Position numbers and translations under genes: made by a program. Of a stretch of DNA of 64,000 bases, positions 17,480-24,716 are shown piece by piece. The stretch covers positions 992,001 through 1,056,000 of the forward strand of contig NZ_CP147505.1 in NCBI RefSeq assembly GCF_037201915.1. Direction: 5' to 3'. This DNA comes from Haloplanus sp. CK5-1 (GTDB lineage Archaea; Halobacteriota; Halobacteria; Halobacteriales; Haloferacaceae). Every line of letters starts with the position of its first letter. The stretch's first letter is position 1. A model generated the notes under the pieces. It was given only the letters and a program-made list of their open reading frames with translations. It was not told the DNA's origin and did not search any database.

Positions 17480-18397
17480 ATGGCAACACTACAGATCAAC
17501 AACCTTCACGCGGAAGTCGCAGAAGAGGACGGCGAAACAATCCTCCGTGGCGTCGATCTCGAGGTCGATTCGGGCGAGATTCACGCCCTGATGGGCCCCA
17601 ACGGATCGGGTAAGTCGACCACCGCGAAGGTGATCGCCGGTCACCCGGCCTACGAGGTCACCGACGGCGAGATCACCCTCGTCCTCGACGACGAGGACCT
17701 CGACGACATCGACGGGGAGGAACCCGACGAAAAGCGGACGTGGAACCTCCTCGAACTCGAACCCAACGAGCGCGCGGCACTCGGCATCTTCCTCGGTTTC
17801 CAGTATCCGGCCGAGATCGAGGGTGTCACCATGACGAACTTCCTCCGACAGGCGCTCAACGCCAAACACGAGGAGCGCGAGGAGCTGTTCGAGGAGGAGG
17901 AAGAGGAGGCCGACGCCGACGAGGACGACGCCGGCTACGACACCTCCCCGATGGAGGGTGACGTCGACGACGGCGAGATCGGCGTCGCCGAGTTCCAGCA
18001 ACTGTTGAAAGAGAAGATGGAGCTGCTGGACATGGACGAGAAGTTCGCCCAGCGCTACCTCAACGCCGGGTTCTCCGGCGGCGAGAAGAAACAGAACGAG
18101 GTGCTGCAGGCGGCGATCCTCGAGCCCTCGATCGCGGTGCTCGACGAGATCGACTCCGGCCTCGACATCGACCGGCTGCAGGACGTCTCCGAGGGGATCA
18201 ACGCCCTCCGCGACGAACAGGGCACGGGTGTTCTCCAGATCACCCACTACCAGCGCATCCTCGACTACGTCGAACCGGACCACGTTCACGTCATGATCGA
18301 TGGCGAGATCGCGAAAAGCGGCGGTGCGGAACTGGCCGAGAAGCTCGAGGACGAAGGTTACGACTGGGTCCGCGAGCAGGTCTACGAGGCGGCGTAA
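17480..18397 (+). CDS. sufC: Fe-S cluster assembly ATPase SufC
   Basis: A 305-residue cytoplasmic ABC-type ATPase that drives the SufBCD scaffold. Walker A is GPNGSGKST, the Q-loop region GFQYPAEIEGVTM, the signature NAGFSGGEKKQNE, Walker B IAVLDEIDSGLD, and the H-loop ITHYQRILDYV. Compared with bacterial SufC (about 250 residues) there is an acidic insertion (EEREELFEEEEEEADAD and following) in the helical region, a haloarchaeal trait. ATG 17480 is chosen over the in-frame ATG 17447 because only from 17480 does the protein begin with the family-typical start. It heads sufC-sufB-sufD. Confidence 0.96.
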   Translation: MATLQINNLHAEVAEEDGETILRGVDLEVDSGEIHALMGPNGSGKSTTAKVIAGHPAYEVTDGEITLVLDDEDLDDIDGEEPDEKRTWNLLELEPNERAALGIFLGFQYPAEIEGVTMTNFLRQALNAKHEEREELFEEEEEEADADEDDAGYDTSPMEGDVDDGEIGVAEFQQLLKEKMELLDMDEKFAQRYLNAGFSGGEKKQNEVLQAAILEPSIAVLDEIDSGLDIDRLQDVSEGINALRDEQGTGVLQITHYQRILDYVEPDHVHVMIDGEIAKSGGAELAEKLEDEGYDWVREQVYEAA

Positions 18398-18449
18398 CGT
18401 GAATAGTTTACGCACAAGCATATAAGCAAACAGGATTAACAACATACGT

Positions 18450-19877
18450 ATGAGCTCGAACGAGGATCTCAAAGACACCAACACCGAAGCGCGATTCGAA
18501 TTCAAGAAAAAGGAGCGCTCCTCCTTCCAGGCGGAGAAGGGCCTCACCGAGGAGACGATCCGCGTCATCTCGGAGGACAAGGGCGAACCGGAGTGGATGC
18601 TGAAGCGGCGTCTCCGCGCACTGGAGCACTTCCAGGAGATGCCGATGCCCACGGACTGGCCTGGCCAGCCCGACCTGAGTGAGGTCGACGTCGACGAAAT
18701 CGTCCCGTACATCCGGCCCGACGTCGAGACACGCGAGAGCGTCGACGACTGGACGGACCTGCCGGACGACATCAAGGACACCTTCGACAAACTGGGTATC
18801 CCCGAGGCCGAGAAGAACGCCCTCTCGGGTGTCGGCGCGCAGTACGAGTCCGAGGTCGTCTACCAGAACATGCAGGAGCAGTGGGAGGAGAAGGGCGTCA
18901 TCTTCTGCAACATGGACGAGGCCGTCCGAGAGCACGAGGACCTCGTCCGCGAGCACTTCATGACGAAGTGCGTCCCCCCGAGCGACAACAAGTTCGCGGC
19001 GCTCCACGGCGCCATCTGGTCCGGTGGGTCGTTCGTCTACGTCCCGGAGGACACCGTCGTCGAGATGCCCGTGCAGGCGTACTTCCGGATGAACTCAGAG
19101 GGGATGGGTCAGTTCGAGCACACGCTCATCATCGCCGAGGAGGGGTCGGAGGTTCACTACATCGAGGGCTGTTCGGCCCCGAAGTACTCCGCGTTCAACC
19201 TCCACTCCGGCGGCGTCGAGGTGTTCGTCGGTGAGGACGCACACGTCCAGTACTCTACGGTCCAGAACTGGTCGAAGAACACCTACAACCTGAACACGAA
19301 GCGTGCGCTCGTCGAGGCCGACGGGCGCATGGAGTGGATCTCCGGCTCCATGGGGTCGAAGGCGACGATGCTCTACCCCGCCTCGATCCTCAAGGGTCGG
19401 GGCGCGTCGGACAACCACATCACCATCGCCTTCGCGGGCGAGGGTCAGAACATCGACACCGGGGCGAAGGTGTACCACAACGCCCCGGAGACGAAGTCGA
19501 CCATCGAGTCCAAGTCCATCTCGAAGGACGGTGGCCGCACCAACTACAGAGGACTGGTCCACATCGCGGACGGCGCGTCGGACTCCTCGACCGCCGTCGA
19601 GTGTGACGCGCTGATGTTCGACAACGAGTCCACGTCGGACACCATGCCGTACATGGAGATCAACGAGTCGAAAGTCGACGTGGCCCACGAGGCGACCGTC
19701 GGGAAGATCGGCGACGAGGACATCTTCTACCTCCAGAGCCGTGGCCTCGACGACGACGACGCAAAGCAGATGATCGTCTCGGGCTTCATCGAACCGCTCA
19801 CCGAGGAACTGCCTATCGAGTACGCGGTCGAACTCAACCGTCTCGTCGAACTCGAGATGGAGGGGAGCCTCGGATAA
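18450..19877 (+). CDS. sufB: Fe-S cluster scaffold protein SufB
   Basis: A 475-residue core subunit of the SufBC2D scaffold on which nascent Fe-S clusters form. Family features include the N-terminal segment EEWMLKRRLRALEHFQ-like (here EPEWMLKRRLRALEHF), PPSDNKFAALHGAIWSGGSF, YIEGCSAPKYS with a conserved Cys, the beta-helix core (WSKNTYNLNTKRALVEADG) and DIFYLQSRGLDDDDAKQMIV near the end. It lies 52 nt after sufC; an AT-rich sequence (agtttacgcac..tataagc) between them may give a second promoter. It ends 2 nt before sufD. Confidence 0.97.
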   Translation: MSSNEDLKDTNTEARFEFKKKERSSFQAEKGLTEETIRVISEDKGEPEWMLKRRLRALEHFQEMPMPTDWPGQPDLSEVDVDEIVPYIRPDVETRESVDDWTDLPDDIKDTFDKLGIPEAEKNALSGVGAQYESEVVYQNMQEQWEEKGVIFCNMDEAVREHEDLVREHFMTKCVPPSDNKFAALHGAIWSGGSFVYVPEDTVVEMPVQAYFRMNSEGMGQFEHTLIIAEEGSEVHYIEGCSAPKYSAFNLHSGGVEVFVGEDAHVQYSTVQNWSKNTYNLNTKRALVEADGRMEWISGSMGSKATMLYPASILKGRGASDNHITIAFAGEGQNIDTGAKVYHNAPETKSTIESKSISKDGGRTNYRGLVHIADGASDSSTAVECDALMFDNESTSDTMPYMEINESKVDVAHEATVGKIGDEDIFYLQSRGLDDDDAKQMIVSGFIEPLTEELPIEYAVELNRLVELEMEGSLG

Positions 19878-19879
19878 CC

Positions 19880-21094
19880 ATGAGTGCGCAGGTACCAGCC
19901 GACCTCTCGGAAGCGACGGTCCACCAGATCGCGGAGCGCCGCGACGAGCCGGACTGGCTCCGCGAGACGCGGCTCAAGGCGCTCAAGGCGATGGATCGCC
20001 TGGAGATGCCCGACGTCATCAACACGCCCGGACGTCGGTGGACCGACCTCGACCAACTCGACTTCGGCGAACTGGCCGACCCGCTCAACCAGTCCGACGA
20101 CACCGAACGCGTCACGGACGAGGGCGTCGAGGTGCTGTCGTTCACCGAGGCGATGGTGGAGTACCCGGAGCTCCTCGAGGAGAACTTCGGCTCCGTCATC
20201 GACCCGGAGACGAACTACCTGACCGCGCTGTCGGTCGCGCTGTTCACGACGGGCACCTTCGTCTACGTCCCCGAGGGCGTCGACGCCGAGGACGTGACCA
20301 TCCGGACGGACATGAACTCGCGGTCGCTGTTCAGCCACACGCTCGTCGTCACCGAGGACTCGTCGTCGGTGACGATCCTCGAGCGGATCGACACCGGCGA
20401 CGAGGCCGTCGAGGGCGAGCGCTACTACAGCAACCTCGTCGAGGTCGACGCGGGCGAGAACAGTTACGTCCAGTACGGGTCGCTCCAGACGCTCGATCGG
20501 GACACGTACAACGTCACGCTCAAGCGCGGCGACGCCGACGTGTACGCGACGATCGACTGGATCGAGGGCAACCTCGGCTCCCGGCTTACCCGCTCGGACA
20601 TCGAGACGGAGCTCAACGGCGACAGCTCCGAGAGCCAGATCGTCGGGGCCTTCTTCGCCCACGAGGACCAGCACTTCGACGTGAACGCGCGAGTGTGGCA
20701 CGAGGCCGAACACACCACGGCCGACCTGGTCACGCGGGGCGTCCTCGACGACACGGCGCGCTCGGTGTACGAGGGTGTCCAAGACGTCGGCCGTGACGCC
20801 TGGGACACCAACTCCTACCAGCGGGAGAACACGCTTATGCTGAGCGACGACAGCGAGGCCGACGCCTCGCCGAAGCTCATCATCAACAACCACGACACCG
20901 AGGCGTCCCACTCTGCGACGGTCGGACAGGTCGACCAGGAGGACCTGCTGTACCTGACCTCCCGATCCATCTCCGAGCGCGACGCCCGGAACATGCTCGT
21001 TGAGGGCTTCTTCGTCCCCGTCTTCGAGGAGATCGCGGTCGACGAACTCCGAGAGGACCTCCAGTCCCGGATCAGGGCCCGCCTGCGCGAGTAG
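19880..21094 (+). CDS. sufD: Fe-S cluster assembly protein SufD
   Basis: A 404-residue partner of SufB in the SufBCD scaffold; it shares the right-handed beta-helix fold. Visible are the N-terminal PDWLRETRLKALKAMDRLEM, the core TFVYVPEGVDAEDVTIRTDM and TVLERIDTGDEA-like segments, and the C-terminal DLLYLTSRSISERDARNMLV, parallel to that of SufB, followed by the conserved FEEIAVDELREDL. It starts 2 nt after sufB, so the two are cotranslated. The iron-related genes downstream extend the theme. Confidence 0.95.
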   Translation: MSAQVPADLSEATVHQIAERRDEPDWLRETRLKALKAMDRLEMPDVINTPGRRWTDLDQLDFGELADPLNQSDDTERVTDEGVEVLSFTEAMVEYPELLEENFGSVIDPETNYLTALSVALFTTGTFVYVPEGVDAEDVTIRTDMNSRSLFSHTLVVTEDSSSVTILERIDTGDEAVEGERYYSNLVEVDAGENSYVQYGSLQTLDRDTYNVTLKRGDADVYATIDWIEGNLGSRLTRSDIETELNGDSSESQIVGAFFAHEDQHFDVNARVWHEAEHTTADLVTRGVLDDTARSVYEGVQDVGRDAWDTNSYQRENTLMLSDDSEADASPKLIINNHDTEASHSATVGQVDQEDLLYLTSRSISERDARNMLVEGFFVPVFEEIAVDELREDLQSRIRARLRE

Positions 21095-21168
21095 TTCCGA
21101 GGACTGGAACTGGACCGCTCGACGGGCACAGGGAACGCCTTAAGTTCCCCTCGCCCCGAACACGTCGT

Positions 21169-21222
21169 ATGACCGTCCCGGCCACACGCGTCGTCGTCCG
21201 GAGGTGGCACGCACCGCCATGA
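21169..21222 (+). CDS. 17-codon leader ORF overlapping the ferritin-like gene
   Basis: ATG 21169 lies about 28 nt after a TATA-like cttaagttcc (about 21138-21147), just where a leaderless transcript would start. It encodes 17 residues (MTVPATRVVVRRWHAPP). Its TGA stop overlaps the ATG of the next gene as ATGA. The main gene is in another frame and has no start codon at the transcription start. This arrangement suggests termination-reinitiation control. A sequencing or true frameshift in this short stretch is the main alternative. Confidence 0.4.
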   Translation: MTVPATRVVVRRWHAPP

Positions 21223-21722
21223 GCGTCAGCCACCGGGTCGGCTCCGACCACCAACTCGCCCGCCTGCTCCAGATCGGTATCGTCTTGGAGGAAGTGGTCG
21301 AGGCCCGCGCCCACCACCACTACCAGTCGCTCGACACGGAGGCGGAGGCTGCGACGCTCGACCCCGAAATCGAAGCCCTGCTCGCCGGTGCCGCCGAGGA
21401 GTCGGCCGTCCACCGCGAGCGGTTGGAAGAGTTGATCGCCGACCTCGACGCCGAGAGCGTCCCGTTCGAGGACATCGAGCGACTCGTCGAGGCACAGTAC
21501 GGACAGACCAAGCCCGACGACTTCGACGGCGTCCTCTACGATCAGCTCTGCAACGAGGAGACGGCGTACAAGTTCTACGACGATCTGGTAGCGGCGATCG
21601 AGGCCAGCGACGCGCGATTCTCGATCGACCGCGACCGGGTCCTCGACACCCTGCGATCCATCCGCGAGGAGGAGGCCGAGGGGGTCGAAGAGGTGACGAC
21701 CATCATGGAGGAACGCGACTAG
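21219..21722 (+). CDS. Ferritin-like / rubrerythrin-like helical protein
   Basis: A 167-residue, all-helical protein. Helices carry acidic/His pairs reminiscent of di-iron four-helix bundles: LEEVVEARAHHHYQ, AAEESAVHRERLEELI, RLVEAQYGQ and CNEETAYKFYDDLVAAI. It lies between sufD and a DtxR-type metalloregulator gene that starts 2 nt after its stop, so a role in iron storage or detoxification fits. The assignment rests on helix pattern and context; the usual ExxH spacing is not exact (E-x-x-x-H). ATG 21219 overlaps the stop of a short leader ORF; GTG 21204 is an alternative start. Confidence 0.6.
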   Translation: MSVSHRVGSDHQLARLLQIGIVLEEVVEARAHHHYQSLDTEAEAATLDPEIEALLAGAAEESAVHRERLEELIADLDAESVPFEDIERLVEAQYGQTKPDDFDGVLYDQLCNEETAYKFYDDLVAAIEASDARFSIDRDRVLDTLRSIREEEAEGVEEVTTIMEERD

Positions 21723-21724
21723 CG

Positions 21725-22159
21725 ATGAACACGGCAGACCAGTACCTCAAGGCGATCTACCTGATTCAGGAGATGGAAGACGGTCCCGCGTCGACCGGGA
21801 CGCTTGCGGACATGCTCGACGTGAGTCCCGCGAGCGCCAACGAGATGATCGGCAAACTCGAGGGCCGCGGCCTCGCCGACCACGAGAAGTACAAGGGTGT
21901 TCGCCTCACCGACGAGGGCATCGCCCGCGCTCGGGACGCGCTACAGACGTACTGCATCATCGAGCGGTTCCTCGCGAACGTCCTCGACGTGGAGGATTTC
22001 CGTGCCGAGGCTCGCGATCTCGAAGCCGTCATCGACGACACAGTGGCCGAGCGCCTCGATACGATCATCGACCGCAACCCCAACTGTCCGGACTGTTTCG
22101 ACGCCGAAAGCGACGCCTGCCGGGAACTCGAAGTCGAGTGTGAGCGGCCGGCGGACTGA
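21725..22159 (+). CDS. sirR: DtxR/MntR-family metal-dependent regulator (SirR-like)
   Basis: A 144-residue regulator. The winged HTH is typical of the family (ADQYLKAIYLIQEMEDGPAS, TLADMLDVSPASANEMIGKL, RLTDEGIARA). The metal-binding and dimerisation helix follows (CIIERFLANVLDVEDF, AVIDDTVAERLDTII). The C-terminus has a short Cys-bearing tail (NPNCPDCFD). Such proteins repress metal uptake or control iron genes with Fe2+/Mn2+ as corepressor. It starts 2 nt after the ferritin-like gene and ends the suf-linked cluster, consistent with iron-responsive control of Fe-S assembly. A symbol of idr would also be defensible. Confidence 0.87.
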   Translation: MNTADQYLKAIYLIQEMEDGPASTGTLADMLDVSPASANEMIGKLEGRGLADHEKYKGVRLTDEGIARARDALQTYCIIERFLANVLDVEDFRAEARDLEAVIDDTVAERLDTIIDRNPNCPDCFDAESDACRELEVECERPAD

Positions 22160-22217
22160 TCGCGAACGGCCGGATTTATATCTCGTGCGCGTCGAGTGAC
22201 GACCGAAGTGCCGATGC

Positions 22218-22290
22218 AGTCCCGTGGTGTAGTGGCCAATCATCTGGGCCTTTGGAGCCCAGGACGGCGGTTCGAATCCGCCCGGGACTA
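22218..22290 (+). tRNA. tRNA-Gln (anticodon TTG)
   Basis: A 73-nt cloverleaf without encoded CCA. Acceptor stem AGTCCCG pairs with CGGGACT and the discriminator is A. The anticodon stem TGGGC/GCCCA encloses the loop CTTTGGA with anticodon TTG. T arm is GGCGG-TTCGAAT-CCGCC. No intron is needed. A TATA-like ggatttatat lies about 35-45 nt upstream, and a short T run (actttt) follows the gene. Confidence 0.95.
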
Positions 22291-22493
22291 TACTTTTCAA
22301 AGAACGAATCTAAGGAATAAATAACCGACTCTGGATTCGACGCAGTGCACGGAACGTAGGGAGGCGACCGTGATCAGAATCGACGCGACCGTTTCCAGTC
22401 TATGTGACAGTCTCGTCCCCTGTTACGTCCGTCCCTTTCTCACAAAAATTCCCGAACGTTTATATGAGATGCTTGGGCGTGTATCTACGTACC

Positions 22494-23900
22494 ATGTCAG
22501 CGTCTCGCAGCCCAATACAAGCGTTCGGCCAAGGGATGGCCAACTGGTCGGAGAAGTGGATCCCGAACCCGTTCCTGTTCGCTGTACTGCTCACGATCAT
22601 CGCGTACATCGCGGCGAACGTCGCGACACCAGACGGTCCGATCGAAAACGTCCGGAACTGGTACGGCGGGTTCTGGACGCTACTGACGTTCGCGATGCAG
22701 ATGGTGCTCATCCTCGTGACCGGATACGCCGTCGCGGACTCCGATTTGGTCAGTAACTACCTCGACAAGCTCGCCGCGTGGCCGGACAACAACTCGCAGG
22801 CGGCGGCCCTCACCGGCGTCGTCGGCATGTTCGGCGGCTACTTCCACTGGGGCGTCGGCCTCATCGTCGGGGCGATTTTCGCCATCTTCGTCGCCCGCGC
22901 CGGCTACAAGCGCGGGAAGACGTTCCACTACCCCATCCTCTGTGCGGCCGGCTACACGAGTCAGGTCATCTGGCACGTCGGTCCCTCGACGAGTGCGGGA
23001 TTGCTCTCCGCGACGGAGGATCACCCCTTCGTCGACACCATCGGCGTCGTCCCGCTCTCGGAGTCGGTGTTCACCGTGTACGCCCTCGGCATCGCCGTCC
23101 TCGTCCTGATCACGGTCACCATCACGCTGTACTTCCTCGCTCCAGAAGAGGAGAACGCGACCGGCATCGAGGACTACGCGCCCAGCCTCCTCGACGCCGA
23201 CATCGAAGCGCTCTCGGAGCCGACCGACCCCGAACCCCAGACCGACGGCGGCGTCGAGCAGGCCACGCCCGCGGATCGGATCAACGACAGTCGGCTCATC
23301 GCGTACCTCCTCGCCCTCGGGATGCTCGTATACATCGTCGACTACCTCGCACAGGTCGGCACCATCGGCGAGGCGCTCGACCTGAACCTGTTCAACTTCA
23401 TCTTCATCACGCTCGGCCTGTTCCTCCACAAGACGCCGCGGGCGTACATGGAGGCGATCCGCGACGCCACCGAAGGTGCGGCGGGCATCATCCTCCAGTT
23501 CCCGTTCTACGCCGGCATCCTCGGCATCATCAGTGGCTCCGGCCTGTCCGACCTCATCGCCGAAGCGCTCCTCGACATCGCGACGCCCGCCACCTTCCCC
23601 GTCATCGCGTGGCTGCTGGGCGGCGTTATGAACCTGTTCGTCCCGAGTGGCGGTGGTGAGTGGGGGATCATCGGCGGCATCATCGGCGGCACGGCCGTCG
23701 AACTCGGCGTTCCGCCGGGCAAGGCCATCATCGCCTACGGCACCGGCGACATGTGGACCAACATGTTCCAGCCGTTCTGGGCCATCCCGCTACTCGGCCT
23801 GACGAAGGTCCGGGCCCGGGACATCCTCGGCTACACGATGATCATCATGATCGTGCTGACGCCGGTGTTCGGGCTCGGACTGTACTTCCTGCCGTACTGA
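22494..23900 (+). CDS. AtoE-type short-chain fatty acid transporter
   Basis: A 468-residue polytopic membrane protein with about 11-12 hydrophobic helices. Its opening (FGQGMANWSEKWIPNPFLFAV), FGGYFHWGVGLIVGAIFAI, HVGPSTSAGLL, NLFVPSGGGEWGIIGGI and YGTGDMWTNMFQPFWAIPLLG are hallmarks of the AtoE short-chain fatty acid transporter family. It probably takes up acetoacetate, butyrate or similar carboxylates. A hydrophilic acidic loop lies around residues 220-262. Start ATG 22494 has a TATA-like gtttatatga about 31 nt upstream. It ends at a perfect hairpin shared with the convergent SDR gene. Substrate is inferred only from the family. Confidence 0.9.
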   Translation: MSASRSPIQAFGQGMANWSEKWIPNPFLFAVLLTIIAYIAANVATPDGPIENVRNWYGGFWTLLTFAMQMVLILVTGYAVADSDLVSNYLDKLAAWPDNNSQAAALTGVVGMFGGYFHWGVGLIVGAIFAIFVARAGYKRGKTFHYPILCAAGYTSQVIWHVGPSTSAGLLSATEDHPFVDTIGVVPLSESVFTVYALGIAVLVLITVTITLYFLAPEEENATGIEDYAPSLLDADIEALSEPTDPEPQTDGGVEQATPADRINDSRLIAYLLALGMLVYIVDYLAQVGTIGEALDLNLFNFIFITLGLFLHKTPRAYMEAIRDATEGAAGIILQFPFYAGILGIISGSGLSDLIAEALLDIATPATFPVIAWLLGGVMNLFVPSGGGEWGIIGGIIGGTAVELGVPPGKAIIAYGTGDMWTNMFQPFWAIPLLGLTKVRARDILGYTMIIMIVLTPVFGLGLYFLPY

Positions 23901-23914
23901 ATCGCCCGCGTTCC

Positions 23915-23934
23915 GCGAGGGATCGGTCCCTCGC
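23915..23934. terminator. Bidirectional terminator-like hairpin
   Basis: GCGAGGGA-TCGG-TCCCTCGC is a perfect 8-bp stem with a 4-nt loop. It occupies most of the 39-nt gap between two convergent stop codons (transporter at 23900, SDR at 23940). Symmetric placement fits a hairpin terminating both transcripts or protecting both 3' ends. There is no long T run on either strand. Confidence 0.55.
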
Positions 23935-23939
23935 TCCCG

Positions 23940-24716
23940 TCAGTACCAGACGCTCCCGGCCGTGACGTTGATGTCCTGACCGGTGACGTGTCGCGCCTTC
24001 TCGCTCGCGAGATACGCGACCATGTTCGCGACGTCCTCCGGATCGACGAGGTCGCCGAGTGCGGCGTCGTCGGTGAACACGCGGCGCTTGGCCTCCTCGT
24101 AGGGGACGTCGAGTTCCGCGGCCTGTTCCTCGATCACGTCCCGGATGCGGGGCCCCTTCGTCGCACCGGGACACACCGCGTTCGCGGTGACGCCGTCGTC
24201 GCCGAGTTCGAACGCGAGCGTCCGCGTGAATCCGATGACGGCCATCTTCGAGGCGGTGTACGGCGTGCGGTTCTCCAGCGGTCGCTTCCCGCTGATCGAG
24301 GAGATGTTGACGACGCGGCCGGCGTCGCTCGCCCGGAGGTGATCGACTGCGTGTTTGGTCGTCCGGAACATCCCGGTGACGTTGACGTCCATCGTCGACT
24401 CCCACTCCGCGACGGTCACGTCTTCGACGGGTGCAGTCGGCCCGGCGATGCCGGCGTTGTTGACGAGGATATCCAACCCCTCGAACGCCTCGACCGTCTC
24501 CTCGATCGACGACCGGACGGAGTCCTCGTCGGTGACGTCCGTCCGGACGGGAAGCGCCCCCTCGCCGATGGCGTCGGCCGTCTCTCGGATCCCGTCGCCC
24601 CGGGCGGCGACGGCGACGCTCGCTCCGTCGGCGGCGAGCGTGAGCGCGATTTCGCGCCCGATACCCTGGCTGCCGCCGGTGACGAAGGCGGTTCGATCCT
24701 CCAGTGGCTCACTCAT
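23940..24716 (-). CDS. Short-chain dehydrogenase/reductase (SDR)
   Basis: A 258-residue NAD(P)-dependent oxidoreductase. The Rossmann motif TGGSQGIG is at about residues 13-20, NNAG follows near 90, and the active site is Ser in NISSISGK plus YTASK (Tyr-x3-Lys). The tail GQDINVTAGSVWY closes a classical SDR. ATG 24716 lies inside the end of the upstream HisD-like gene (8-nt overlap), so the two are cotranscribed and coupled. With its partner it probably oxidises the same polyol or diol or a product of it. Substrate cannot be read from the sequence. Confidence 0.88.
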   Translation of the reverse strand: MSEPLEDRTAFVTGGSQGIGREIALTLAADGASVAVAARGDGIRETADAIGEGALPVRTDVTDEDSVRSSIEETVEAFEGLDILVNNAGIAGPTAPVEDVTVAEWESTMDVNVTGMFRTTKHAVDHLRASDAGRVVNISSISGKRPLENRTPYTASKMAVIGFTRTLAFELGDDGVTANAVCPGATKGPRIRDVIEEQAAELDVPYEEAKRRVFTDDAALGDLVDPEDVANMVAYLASEKARHVTGQDINVTAGSVWY

